64,000 nucleotides of DNA, taken from NCBI RefSeq assembly GCF_039555335.1, contig NC_092628.1, forward strand, positions 77,874,713-77,938,712, written 5' to 3'. The DNA comes from Amphiura filiformis. Lineage: Eukaryota; Echinodermata; Ophiuroidea; Amphilepidida; Amphiuridae. Shown piece by piece: positions 47,601-58,136 of the stretch. A program made the translations under genes and the position numbers. Within the stretch, counting starts at the first letter, position 1. The number at the start of each line of letters is the position of its first letter. The notes beneath the pieces were generated by a model. It had not been told where the DNA came from. It searched no databases and saw only the letters and a list, made by a program, of their open reading frames with translations.

Positions 47601-50600
47601 AAGTTGCTTACAGCTCTGAATACTGAATATTTAGCTTTTATGCTTACCTATTTTGATTGGCCTCTATTCCAGTCGCTGGTATAAGCTCAATTTCTTTTCC
47701 AGAATAGCCAAAAGAAGCAAACGTCATATCACACACCTGAATATCATAGGGAAACCACGTGACTCTTATAGCACAACCACTAACGAACATAACTGGAACA
47801 AACCACATGACCTGGCCTGTTGATCTAACGTATACTACCGTGTCTGACTTAAATCTTTGGAAGGACAAGTCAACGCTAAAAAAAAAAAAAAGCACAAACC
47901 TGAATTGTAGTAATGTTGATGATATGGTTCTTATTTTGATAATTATTTTATGATATTTGTTTGGATCACAGATGGGTAATTTCCAGATTCACTGGAGGGA
48001 CTTCAATGGCTCATTTTTATAATGCGATTATTCATCGGCAGACAATATACTTATTGCAAGCTATTAATGTCACCTTGTCAGAAGCTTGCACAGGCATGAT
48101 GGGTAATTTCCAGATTCACTGGAGGGACTTCAATGGCTCATTTTTATAATGCGATTATTCATCGGCAGACAACATACTTATTGCAAGCTATTAATGTCAC
48201 CTTGTCAGAAGCTTGCACAGGCATGACATGGCTAATACGGGTGGCACTCGACTTGTGAATTGACGGGTGCGGACAGCGGCTCAAAACTACACTGTATAGT
48301 CCGTATGGTCAGTAAAGTAAAATATCAATGTTGAGATTTTCTCAAAATTTTTACAGGAATCTGTTATGCTAGTTCCTTTCATCATTTCCTTTCTGTAAAT
48401 GTATACTTTTATATACTTCTCATCATTACTATGATTACATTTAGAGATATAATAAAAAACAATATCTAAATTACTAGACCATTTTTAAAACCAATAACAG
48501 TGCTTAAAGACAAAAATGTCAAAGAAAGTAGTCTTATTGAGTAAAACTGACAATTATTTTTTGAGTTCAAATTACAAAATTCTGGTCTTTTAGAGAAAAG
48601 TGAGGGTCGTTTGGTAAGAGCTTATCTAAAATACCTTCATGACTATTTAAAGAGGAGGTCATAAGACATTGAGAGACAACAAAACAATAAAGAAGGTGAG
48701 ATATGGGTGAGAGGGAGTTGAAAAGGGGGGATCAATATTGCCACATATCCCCGATACCTTTATTTTTCTGCGGTTGTTATCTGAATGCATTCTCGTGATC
48801 ACGTTAAATATGTGATGTGACGTTCGTTCAGTTAGAACGAGACTAAGTGTTAAGTCATTCCGGAAATGCAGTTGGAACTTCCTTTCAAAAGCAACATTGC
48901 CAGAACCGCAATCAATTATAATGTTTACATTTTTTTGCAATACATTGCACTATTACTACACCATTACATTCCCATATAGTATTATAATTATTATGATTAT
49001 AAAACATACTTTTCGTAAAATGTTATATCTGGTTTCCAAACTGAGTCTGAAGGCAGGCGAATATCACTGGTTCCATTGTATTCAGCTGGATCCCATGTTA
49101 GAAACTCGTCGGTCCATGCCTAATTATTCAACAGAATATTTATTCGGCTGTACTTAGCTTGATAACTCACGTAATTGATTTGCTTATACACTTTTTTTAT
49201 CAACTTTATATCAACTTGAAATTGGTTTTAAGTGCGTTATGATTATTAAGTTTCAGTATTGTGAATTTTACTGATAAAACAAAACATTGCGCAGTAGTGA
49301 TATCTGTTTTCCCCTTGATAGTTCGTCCAGAAGCTATCCAGGTAGGAAAATATTAACCTGTTTGATGGGTATTCATACCCTCAAATCAATATTGTTGACA
49401 TGTTTCAAGCTGCTACGGAACTCTTCATCCGACTAGCAATCTTGCTTTTTATTCTTTCCGGACGTTGCTACTGTTGGTGGTACTAGAACCTGCTCCAAAT
49501 ATTTGGTAAGACATAGCTTCTTTATAAATATTTCAAGAAACACCTTGGATAATCAGAAAAACAAAATTAAAGAAAATCGCCATTCACCATTGTTCAAAAA
49601 TCTAGGAATGCTGTTTGTTTGTAGGCACCGAGGGGGAAACACCTTCAGAGCGAAGCTATGTCTCACCAAATATTCTAGGGCCAACAACTTCAGGAAAGAA
49701 GTAGAAGCAATGTTGCCAGTCTGATGAAGAGCTTCGTAGCAGATCGAAACTGTAACACGTGTTACAAGTAGCAAAGACCCAAGGCTGAAAACACCTTTTA
49801 CCTATCACTTTAATACACAACAAAACACACTGTTTGTTTAAGTCAACAAAAACTGGGTTTTTTTTCGAAGTATTATAGATTATGCATGGAAATGCGTGAG
49901 CATAAGCAAATCATATAGACCAGGTTAAAACTGAGCTAAGTACCACTTGGAGAACAAGACATTCTCATATGGTTTATCTGGACCAGTTTTGCATGGGGAA
50001 CAAGAATTTGTTGGGTAAAAAGCCCATAACCTGATAACTTTTCCGTGAGGGCGCTATTTCAAAATGGCCGCCAAAATCCAATGAAAAACATATTATATGG
50101 TTAAATTAGTCACTTTAGGGGCATATTTAACCAGATTTTAGATTTTTATTGGCAGTGAAATCCATAAGAAATGGCAAAAACTTGATTTTCAAACAGCAGA
50201 ACGTCGACGTGTACAGCGTAGATAGCGTCGTCATGCAACCGCTTGATCCATCACTACGGAAGTAGTTGTGACCTCGGCAGGAAGTGACATCGGACTACGA
50301 TAGTGAATATGAAGGTAACAGGAGGTCACAGCTGAGGGCGCCTTTTTTAAGTCAATGAAAAGCATATATGTTGTTAAATTAGTCACTTAAGTGGTATACT
50401 TCATCAGATTTTGGATGTTGCTATTGATAGCGGTAAAGCATTACTATTAGTCAGATTATTAATACGAAAGTAATAGGATGTCACAGGCGAGGGTGCTGTT
50501 TTCAAAATGACCGACAAAAATTGAAGGAAAGTATGATATCAACGAAAAAGCGTTAAGAAATGTTATTTAAGTTGAAAAAAAGTAATAGTTGTCTTTGACT

Positions 50601-53600
50601 TTTGAACCTATAATGAAGTACGTCAGGGTGTTAAATGTAGATTCTGATTTAAAATGGCGGCAATGATGACTACCAGAATTGCCTTTATGTGTTTGTGAAC
50701 TAGAATGCCGCAAAAGTGTTGCTTACAGTGTTATAAATTGTCCGTTTTTGTATGATTTCGCTGATGCATTTCTCTTTGTTTTAATCCTCAGGATCACTCA
50801 AATCGCTATTATCTGAATACCAATAGTTCTTGGACTTTCAACCCATTTAGGTTCCATGTTTTCCTTCCACCCATTGTCAACAATGGAGAAAAATTGAAGA
50901 GAAAGAAAAACAGGCAAACAGAAAAGGGGGACCATGCAGGAAGCGAAGAAGGAAATATCTACGTAACGGAAATGTACGGCTCGTACATAATCTCGCCCAA
51001 CAGGAGATACGCCCCTGTTTAAGAAAGGCCAATCTCTAAACATATAATGAGCATTTTTAAGCATTTTATTATACAAATTACATTACATGAAAATATTTGT
51101 ACATTTAGTACAAATATTTTATGTGGCATATTTTATGAGTAAAATGCATCAGTATAATACATTGTATCATGAATTTTGAGAGATGATCTAGTATACCGGT
51201 AAATTACAGATGAATCATGAACATAATCATGAAATAGTGCATTGTTGTGATGTTTTAAAATAACATCATTCATGTTAGATTTAGATGCCATTTTGTAATA
51301 CGTAATGTTTATGTTTTGATTTTATAAATTTTGATCAAGGTTTTCATTTCAGATGAGATTTGAGATATATAAACCATTACTATCCACATGTGGGAGTATC
51401 GAGTTTTCATTGTGGCGAATGAATGATGAGATCAATTTCTCTAGATCACTACTTGTTAGGCTTGCACTTTAGGGTTCATGATATTATTGAAAATAAGATT
51501 TAATCAGTCGTCAAAATATAATATTATTTGTGTAAAGACCATACATACCACTGTGTGATATACAATACATAAAAAATAATTTGTATTAGTATTAGTATTT
51601 GAAGTCACGAAAACCTTTGACACCTCATATCACCTGAAGTTCAATCATGGCGCCATATTTGTCTGTGTGTTCGTCTTCGTGTCCTCGTGTGAAACAAATA
51701 TCAATCTGCACTGCACAGATATGGTTCTATGCTCTCAGCATGAATTCTCAAGTTGATTTTATAAGAAGAAAATCACACAATATTGACTATGTAGAGCCCC
51801 AATGAACCAAAAATTGGGCAAGTCTGACAGAGGTCACAGGTTAGGGTGACGTGGCCGGGATTTCGCGTGAGTAGCATTTAAGATTCGCGGCTGGTTTACT
51901 TGTATACTCGATTATGTATCTTTGTTAATTAACATCTCTTTTAAATGCTGATCTGAGCGAACCAATGCAAATGTGTCGGTTCGCTAATGAAACTGACTGA
52001 ATCTCAAAATCAAAATTAGCAAAAATTAGAATATTGTCTCTTAGGATAGTCATACAGAATTACGTTTTAAGTCATATTAAAGATTTCAAAACATTTGAAA
52101 AAACAATAAAGATTATTCAAAATGGTTTAAAAAACCCATAAAATTGGTCTTATTTAACAGTAAAAGTATTATACGTAGGCCTATACTAGTATATATATTA
52201 TATGTTGATATACTTTTCTCAGATCTTTTGAACTTGTTGTGTCAAGCGCCATTTAAACCCCATGTCCAGCGCTTTGGCGAATTTTAGAACACGATTAAAT
52301 CGGTGTAAGCGGATTGACTATATACAGCTTACACTTAGAACACTCTGCCAAGATTGGTGTTTTTTCTCCTTTATATATTAAATAACAAATCAGGAATTCC
52401 CATGCCTAATTATGCATTACCATTTTACATTCACATTTAGCAACAGCGTTTGTCTATATATTCCCAAGATATTAATAGATCTGACTGACTTCGTTGCTGT
52501 GATTGAGAGGTAATATAATAGCTGAAAAGTGTAATAAAGTAAATTATCAAATTGAATTACTCATAAGGTACATGTATGTCATAAAAGATTTGATAGCATG
52601 AATTCCCATGAAGCAGTATTTACTGGTAATCCAAATGTACAGTAAATTAAGATAAATTGCTAGCAGGCCTACTCACAAGTTTAACCCGGGTGTCCATGAT
52701 GAAATACTGATTCTTCATATCCTGCAACAAAATTAACTGGTTAGATTTCGCTTCAATACTCCGTTGAAATCAATATTATATTATTGACACAGATAAAGAA
52801 AGTTTACATATGCATTGTGTTATAGGGCTTGCACCTGGAACTTAACTGAATGGGCTAAACGTGTTCCTTTATACCTATAAAGTATTAATTGTAATTCTCA
52901 AAATTAAATATATCACAATTTTTACTTTAGATTTCAAAAGCTTTACTTTTAAAATGCAGTAAAAGATATCCACAGCAAGCTGCAAGGCCCCGCTAATTAG
53001 TGTATTGCTTTTCGAGTGAGTGTACTGGAAACAAAACTCTGGTTTTACCTGAAAACAAATCGATTTTCTTGTAATAGAAACACCATATGGGGTACTAGAG
53101 CATGCACAAATCGTAATAATGTGTAGAATATAGAAACTCTGTTGTATCTCATATGATAGTCATGGTATGCTTAGCCTGAGTCGCTCGGCCTATCTCGAAC
53201 AAAATCGCGATGCGTAGCTGTTGAAAAACGAGAGGATTCGCTGTACTATCACGGCAATTTTTGACACGAAGATATAGGGATGATGACGATGTGTCCTGTT
53301 ACATCATCACTTCTACGGCGAATTTCAAAAATAAAAATAAAGCTTTAATTAATATGCTGCAAAAACCTACCATCTTAACAAGGTTGTTGAACAGTGGGCG
53401 TATTGTAACTTTCGTTAATGTTGAGGTGTGTTTCACTGGTCTGATGAACACATCGCCATAATTCGTCATCAAGTGATCTCGTAACTGCTGATGAGGTGAT
53501 CCCTTACAAACTGAGGATTAAGGATATTTAGAGATAGTACTATATACGACCGGGTACGACAGCCATTAACGTAGTTTAGACCCTATTATTAACAAGCTTG

Positions 53601-56600
53601 GTTTTACCAATTCTAGTATTGTTATTTTGCTTTATTTTTTTCTATTGAAAACATTTTTGAATGATTCATAATTTCATTTTATGTTTTATGACTTTTATTC
53701 CTCATTTGAACTGCCAAAACAATCATATCTCGTCTACATGGTTCCTCAAGGTCTGGTAAAACGTACTTTAATAGCAATATTTATTATTATGTTGTGTGGT
53801 AGATGTGTGTTCAATGTCATACATGTATTACACATTACAATTTACACAATTCGAATATATCTCCTCCCCGCCCAATACAAGCACTTTAGGAACAATGAGT
53901 ATTGCTCTTGACCTTCAACATTTGAAACAATCTGTATAAACATGCAAAAAAGTATATGATTTATTCATCGTCTATGGTAAAACCATATCCATATGTTCTA
54001 CCCAGTGAGGTAAACACTTAAAAGGGCATTTCGTGATCCACAGCCTCACCCCCCCCCCCCACTTTTCTCAACAAAAAAAGTAATATACCAATGGAAACCT
54101 CTGGCTACATAATGTACAAAAAATTCTTGCAGATTTATTCGCTTAGCAAAAATATTGAATTTCGTTCTGTTCTGGTATACCAGAACGAAATTACAACAGT
54201 GGCCTATGGAGCAGTGTAATGTACATAATCATGCAGAACTCGCAAACGCAAAATCGAAATTTCAGCTGAAATTTTGGGAGTAATCTTTTTCCGTGGATAT
54301 CTACTGAAACATGTCATTAAAAGAGGATGCTAGGATCACGAAATCTTCCTTTTAGTACTAAGGTACCAAATTATTTGAAACCAGGCATCAGCAGAAACAA
54401 TAAAGTCAATTTACGTTTGGAGTTACAAAAAATTTGAACATCAATGTTTTTAGTTGTTAGTATCTCCAAAAGACATCCCCAACAACATCCAAAAAGGGCA
54501 AAAAAGGAAATAGGAGAAAATGTGCTATATTTTGCAGAAAACAAAAATGACAACTCAAATTTTAAAATTGGTTGTGTAAACCCCATACCAATGTTTTCCT
54601 CCCACCATTAGAATTCAGAAAAAAGTATACGTTGACCTATCCCCGATATCATGGATATGTACAGTTCTTACAAATTTCAAATTTTGGTCTCCACCATTGT
54701 CCACAGGGGTAATCAAATCAAAAATGTTCCGATTTTGATCAAAGTAGTCTCAAACTGTTCCACTTCGAACAAACATTTAATCAAGTTATCTCAAATTGTT
54801 CCGCTTGGAACTAACTTTTAAACAAAGAGAGTTTGCCAAAATATGTGCACTGTGTAAATAATAATAATTCTATATAAATAAGGGATCTTTTGATCCTTGA
54901 ATTTGATGCAGGTAGCTATCTTAAAAATACCCAATTCTGTAAATAAATATCAAAGGGCGAAAATCACCATGCATCTAAGCAGTAAATGACTAAGGGTTTA
55001 TTGTTTTTAGTAATGATTTTATTCTTAGCTGGAGAGTGTTTGAATTTTGTATCACGTTTGAGCACCCGGCATTTTGCAAATTAAAATCCTTTGGGAAAGC
55101 TTATTATCAACGGACTGAAGAAATAATGTTAATATCTTTCATGTGAATAAAGGGTTCCTGACTTTAAAAACAAAATGCTTCCTTTTTCATTGGGCATATA
55201 TTGTCTTTTAAATAGTCACATTATTTCACGGAATCCTACTTAGCCATATAGGTACAAAGTCAATGTCCAAACTATAGCAGCAGCGATGAAAAATAATAAC
55301 ATTTCTTGCTGCTCCACTTACTTACTTACTTTTTCAGCCATTATCAATCCACTGCAGGATGAAGGCCTCAGCATAATGTCTTCATGTGTCTCTGTTTTGT
55401 GCTTCTTGGTACCAGTTCACTTCTCCCCAGTAGTTTTGCAGCTCGTCTCTCCATCGCTTCTGTTGGCGTCCTCTATTTCGCTTTCTCCCATAAGGTGTCC
55501 AATGTGTGAGTGTTGAGCTCCAACGATTGTCTTGTCTGCGGCTGATATTATGACCGACCCAGGTCCATTTTCTGCTTTTGATGGTTTCCAAGATGTCTTG
55601 AACTTGGGTCTGCTCCCTGATCCATTTGTTGGTTTTTCTGTCCTTGTAGGTGATTCTTAATATGCTTCTTTCCATGTTGTGCTGGGCTGCTGCTAGTTTT
55701 CTTTCCATTTTTGATGTTAAAGTCCATGATTCTGCCCCATATGAAATAGCTGGGAGGATGCATTTGTTGTATACCTTTCGTTTAATTCATTTTCGTTCAT
55801 GATGGTGCTGTATTTTCCAAAGGCTTGCCACCCGGCTTTAATTCTCCTTCGAATTTCGGAGTCTTGGTTTTTGTCTCGAAGAGAGAAGCGTTGTTCAAGG
55901 TATACATATGATATTCCCTGACCTGTTCAATTTCAACCCCTTTTACTTTCACTATCTTTGGGACTGTTTCTAATCCTATCATGACCTTTGTTTTCTTCAT
56001 ATTCATTTTTAGTCCGGTTACCCTGCTTGCCTCATCCAACTCTTGCAGCATTGTCTCAAGTTCATTTAAGTTGCTTGATATTGTGACAATGTCATCTGCA
56101 AAGCGTAAGTGACGCATGTGCTCTCCGTTTATGTTGATTCCTTTCTTGCTCCAGTCGAGTGTTTTGAAAATTCCTTCTAGGGTGGCTGTAAAAAGCTTCG
56201 GTGAGATAGTGTCTCCCTGACGCACGCCCTTCTTTATCATAATTCTGTTACTGCTCCACTGCCGAATCACAAATCACAACTCCAGTTCTATCATTTTTCA
56301 CCATTGGAAGAAAAGAAAATACCTTTTTGTTTTTAGATACGCTGCTTGTTTCTTGAGAAGATACTCCGCCCGATATTTTGACAGTGATCAAGTGTCCCAA
56401 GTGTACAGTAGGAGAGATTTTTGGAAGGTTATATTGATAGATAAAGGGGTTTTAATGTAACATGGCCTAAAACGGGCCCTGCTTTGTTTGATATGTGAGG
56501 GGGTCCCTTTTGGTGACATCATTATTAAAAAATAAGTCTTTATTCAGATAAACTTTGTACTTGAATGACAGAATTGAACAAAAACGAGGTCTAAAAAGAC

Positions 56601-57284
56601 ATTTTTAATACTGCACGTTTTATGCAAGGTCATAATAGAAAAAAGTGATAAATATTCCAAACATTTTTGTCCATGACTGTATCAATTATACGTTAATTAT
56701 TTACCTGTAACACTAACTTGAGCCCAAACCAAAAGCGCTAATTTCAATAACGATGATACATTCTTAACTAATATTACATCAGCATCTGCAGAGGTATAAA
56801 AAATGAATAATTATATTTACATTTAAAATATAAAATTTATTATACTCGATTTAAAATATCATCAAAACAATCTGTTATACCTTAGTACTCCAGCGGTTTA
56901 TATAACAGCTCACAGTAACTCTTACAGAACAGTATTGGCGATATACCACACGGTATACTACACTGCATTCTTTTTGTTCACACCATCGAAAGGAAATATC
57001 TTGGGCTTTTTACTAGGGTTATGAGAAATTATGAGCTTTCTTCTGATGACAAAATCTCAATTTGATAGGGTAACTTGGGGTCTCGGGGATGAAGCGGTCG
57101 ATCTGGTCACCCACACATTTAAAGTAAAACAACTTGTTCAACGATACCAAGTAAACAATTGTGAATAATTTGTTTTCAAAAATAAAAACAAAATACCATT
57201 AGCATGCATCGCCCTGTTCAAATATTTTAATACACCAAATGAAAAACAAAAAAGTATGAATTTCTTACCTTTTTTGTTAAACAT
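41245..57284 (-). CDS. Nicotinic acetylcholine receptor alpha-type subunit (spliced, one exon not found)
   Basis: A Cys-loop ligand-gated cation channel subunit of the plasma membrane. Coding exons in transcript order: 57284-57269, 56785-56705, [one unidentified], 52721-52677, 49119-49010, 47875-47648, 43541-43228, 41690-41245 (TGA). Evidence by part: signal peptide; [15 protein letters not shown] (45-bp exon, classical size); 110-bp exon with [11 protein letters not shown] and DIRLPSD; Cys-loop of 13 residues between cysteines; YSCC vicinal cysteines marking an alpha subunit; M1-M4. M2 keeps E at -1', has LLALVVFQ and ends MPPSG, closest by eye to alpha9/10-type M2. Phases sum correctly if the missing exon is about 140 bp, giving about 459 residues. 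The M3-M4 loop is short (about 80 residues). I did not find the missing exon, which should encode the N-terminal helix, between 52722 and 56704. An RTE-like LINE lies in that interval. Confidence 0.85.
41934..42538. mobile_element. TTAA-flanked palindromic MITE, family I, 605 bp
   Basis: TTAA at 41930-41933 and 42539-42542. Ends GGGAAGGGGTATGAACGTTT and (minus) GGGATCTAGAATGAGCGTTT. Long arms share GACATATCGAATTGCATTCT / GACGTATCGAATTGCATTCT; the centre pairs TTTGGGGAAAAAA-type sequence across about 42180-42225. It sits in the last receptor intron. A short relative is at 6258-6514, and interior-like sequence (CCCAGCTACATACA) recurs at about 58218. Confidence 0.8.
42539..43227 (-). other. Receptor intron sequence
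   Basis: Part of the intron between the M1-M2 exon and the last exon. No other feature is seen; open frames here have no family signature. Confidence 0.5.
43228..43541 (-). CDS. nAChR exon: loop C, M1, M2
   Basis: 314 nt. Acceptor CCTATCCAG, donor gtaggt. It begins with the third base of an arginine codon, then [26 protein letters not shown] (the vicinal cysteine pair of loop C), [19 protein letters not shown] (M1) and [20 protein letters not shown] (M2), ending SPIIG. Polar N7', Q15' and Q16' in M2 are less usual. Confidence 0.88.
43542..44429 (-). other. Receptor intron sequence
   Basis: AT-rich intron DNA. No repeat family is recognised. Confidence 0.45.
44430..44660. repeat. Repeat with ACTCGACCGGG motif, copy 1
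   Basis: Contains GTGGGCCCAGTCGACCGGGA (about 44435), CTCGGTCGTCCGGG, CCAATCAGCGC and CACTCGACCGGG (about 44592). G/C content is higher than the surroundings. Confidence 0.5.
45670..46060. repeat. Repeat with ACTCGACCGGG motif, copy 2
   Basis: CACTCGACCGGG at about 45722, CCAATCAGCCAATCAGACCC with GGTCGTAAAG at about 45825-45855, and GACGTCGACCGGGATA at about 45951. It also has a local duplication of TTCGCTTGTCAATCATACAT-like sequence near 45755-45795. Confidence 0.5.
46840..47010. repeat. Repeat with ACTCGACCGGG motif, copy 3
   Basis: AGCCCGGTCGCATGG, GACCGAGTGGGCTCATTG, AGCCCGGTCGACCAAG and CCCACTCGACCGGACCCACT, about 170 bp in all, in the intron upstream of loop C. Confidence 0.5.
47011..47647 (-). 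other. Receptor intron sequence
   Basis: No independent gene is seen. A pyrimidine-rich segment lies at about 47225-47310. Confidence 0.4.
47648..47875 (-). CDS. nAChR exon: Cys-loop region
   Basis: 228 nt, acceptor after a T run (TTTTTTAG), donor gtaagc. It encodes [20 protein letters not shown], then [13 protein letters not shown], then [15 protein letters not shown], the signature loop with 13 residues between cysteines and the WFPYD core, then [15 protein letters not shown]. In vertebrate subunits this stretch is split into two exons; here it is one. Confidence 0.9.
47971..48224. repeat. Two-copy 127-bp tandem duplication
   Basis: GATGGGTAATTTCCAGATTC starts at 47971 and again at 48098. 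By eye the copies differ by one base (AATATACTT against AACATACTT). It lies about 95 bp upstream of the Cys-loop exon's acceptor, in the intron. Confidence 0.85.
49010..49119 (-). CDS. nAChR exon: loop D/A region (110 bp)
   Basis: The classical 110-bp exon. Acceptor GAATAATTAG, donor gtatgt. It encodes [16 protein letters not shown], then [20 protein letters not shown], plus two bases that complete an asparagine codon with the next exon. WDP and LPSD..W.PDI are family signatures. Confidence 0.92.
49503..49800 (+). repeat. Retroelement-end-like segment with hammerhead-like core
   Basis: A 73-residue open frame (49503-49724) without a recognised domain runs directly into CTGATGAAGAGCTTCGTAGC. 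CTGATGAAG...CGAAAC phrases are common at the ends of Penelope-like and related retroelements. The parent element is not identified. Confidence 0.4.
49711..49775 (+). ncRNA. Candidate hammerhead ribozyme motif
   Basis: CTGATGA (49721-49727), then a weak stem II (GA-GCT / AGC...TC), then GAAA (49746-49749), then a strong stem III (ACTGTAACA / TGTTAC-A-AGT, one bulged base) closing with T16.1 and A17 (GTA, 49768-49770), which satisfies the NUH cleavage rule. Stem I is poor (GT/GC next to the core, then mismatches). It may be a decayed ribozyme from a Penelope-like element. Confidence 0.45.
50046..50560. repeat. Degenerate tandem repeat with 'gagggcgc...AAAATGGC' units
   Basis: Three variants start near 50046 (GTGAGGGCGCTATTTCAAAA), 50332 (CTGAGGGCGCCTTTTTTAAG) and 50488 (GCGAGGGTGCTGTTTTCAAA). 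The first two continue with GTTAAATTAGTCACTT and CCAGATTTT/TCAGATTTT. Confidence 0.6.
50561..52676 (-). other. Receptor intron sequence
   Basis: Gene-free intron DNA. The long minus frame at 50798-51076 does not resemble a receptor exon. Confidence 0.4.
52677..52721 (-). CDS. nAChR 45-bp exon
   Basis: Acceptor TTGTTGCAG, donor gtgagt. It encodes [15 protein letters not shown], matching the D-x-K-N-Q-x(3)-T/D region of nicotinic subunits. The exact 45-bp length and phase 0 at both ends are the classical arrangement. Confidence 0.88.
53368..53750 (+). repeat. Duplicated segment copy B, without the MITE
   Basis: Matches 2297-2521 and then, across the position of the MITE, the sequence following 3008. 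At the junction it reads GACCCTATTATTAAC where copy A reads GACCCTATA-[element]-TATTATTAG. Confidence 0.7.
54019..54354. mobile_element. MITE-like inverted-repeat element
   Basis: Left AAAGGGCATTTCGTGATCC and right (minus) AAAGGAAGATTTCGTGATCC. Inside is a 16-bp perfect palindrome TTCTGGTATACCAGAA at about 54171. A C run lies at 54049-54060. Target duplication is unclear. Confidence 0.6.
54355..55316 (-). other. Receptor intron sequence, searched for the missing exon
   Basis: I read the minus strand for the expected N-terminal helix ('LL..L...Y....RPV') and did not find it. No other feature is supported. Confidence 0.4.
55317..56272 (-). mobile_element. 5'-truncated LINE, RTE-like, with (TAAG)n tail
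   Basis: The minus strand encodes the RT C-terminal half: [31 protein letters not shown] (motif C, FADD), [12 protein letters not shown]. Then, after a frameshift near 55800-55900, [60 protein letters not shown] and [17 protein letters not shown], ending [11 protein letters not shown]-stop at about 55334. The tail is AAAAAGTAAGTAAGTAAG. The 'WTWVGH..RR.DNRW' C-terminus is typical of RTE/BovB-like and related LINEs; the exact clade is uncertain. It is inserted in the receptor intron, in the receptor's own orientation. Confidence 0.8.
56705..56785 (-). CDS. nAChR exon: signal peptide core
   Basis: 81 nt between acceptor CTCTGCAG and donor gtaaat. With the first exon it encodes [13 protein letters not shown], then [20 protein letters not shown]. 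The exon ends in phase 1. Assignment to the receptor gene rests on phase, position and similarity of the VSVTG end to the signal-peptide exon of alpha7-type genes. Confidence 0.65.
57269..57284 (-). CDS. nAChR first coding exon (16 nt)
   Basis: ATGTTTAACAAAAAAG then donor gtaaga. It is identical in sequence to the exon at 17635-17650. The start is chosen because it opens a clean signal peptide after splicing and is conserved in both copies. Confidence 0.6.
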
Positions 57285-57480
57285 CCTTGATGTATCCTCG
57301 CCAGTAGGGCAGCGTAACACACTAAGAATAAACAAAAGCAGTTGATCTGTTAACTAATTCTTTTATAATAAACATTGTCCTCACAATTTACGTGGTGCCA
57401 GCAATGAAACTGGCATAATAATTATGCACATGCGTAAATGGTAACAGATTTCAATTGTTCACTGCTAAAATAGACATAGA
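57285..57480 (-). promoter_or_regulatory. 5' flank of receptor gene, conserved with 17.7-kb paralogue
   Basis: Alignable with 17651-17835 (ACATTGTCCTCACA, CACATGCGTAAATGGTAACA, ATAGACATAGAT). It probably includes the 5' UTR. No TATA box is convincing. Confidence 0.4.
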
Positions 57481-57638
57481 TATTCAAAAAAGAACGAAAT
57501 CAAAATTCGACCTGTTATGAAAATGCTGACATTTCGTTTTTGAAGATATTTGGTCTAGAAGTTTCTCAAAAAACCTAAATAATTAGCATCTTTGGGAAAC
57601 TTCATGTAGGGCCTATACCTGCAGAACAAAAAGGCTAA

Positions 57639-57668
57639 CTTAATTAATTAATTAATTAATTAATTAAT

Positions 57669-57724
<56 letters not shown>
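57639..57724. repeat. (TTAA)n/(TTTA)n microsatellite
   Basis: TAAT repeats up to about 57669, then an uninterrupted TTTA tract to about 57724. Confidence 0.9.
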
Positions 57725-57725
<1 letters not shown>

Positions 57726-58136
57726 CTGGCACCTTTGTTTCCAATGGACATTTTATTGTGAAATGTCATTGTACAAGACATACATTAAACGCCCCCGAAT
57801 GAAAAGTATTTAATTATCTTTGTCATCACTCAAAAAGCATTTTGTGTGAATTTTACGTCCAAACTAAGAGCTATTAAATTTTTATGAGCCTTTTTATTTT
57901 ACATGTAAAGTCTATGGGGGTGACGATTAGAAATGGACGGCAATATTGAAAAACCCTCATTTTAGGCCATTTTAGACACTAAAATGCCAATAAAAAAGAA
58001 TAGCAATTAGTTTGAATATAAATTTCACACAAAATGCTACCTGAGTGAGTACAAACATAATTAAAATTAATACATTTCATTCGGGGGCTATAGCAAAAAC
58101 AAAAAAATGTCCTGTACCTTAAATGGAACAAAGGCT
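57726..58136. mobile_element. MITE-like inverted-repeat element
   Basis: Left CCTTTGTTTCCAATGGACAT, right (minus) CCTTTGTTCCATTTAAGGTA. Arms share GACATT, GCCCCCGAATGAAA and CAAAATG / TTTTGTGTGAATTT. It adjoins the microsatellite. The TSD is unresolved. Confidence 0.6.

Noticed and set aside
48659-48940. Possible exon between the 110-bp and Cys-loop receptor exons
   Set aside because: The flanking exons join in phase without it, and the frame has no receptor motif.
50798-51076. Possible receptor exon in a 92-residue minus frame
   Set aside because: No match to the expected N-terminal helix or loop motifs, and it lies downstream of the 45-bp exon in transcript order.
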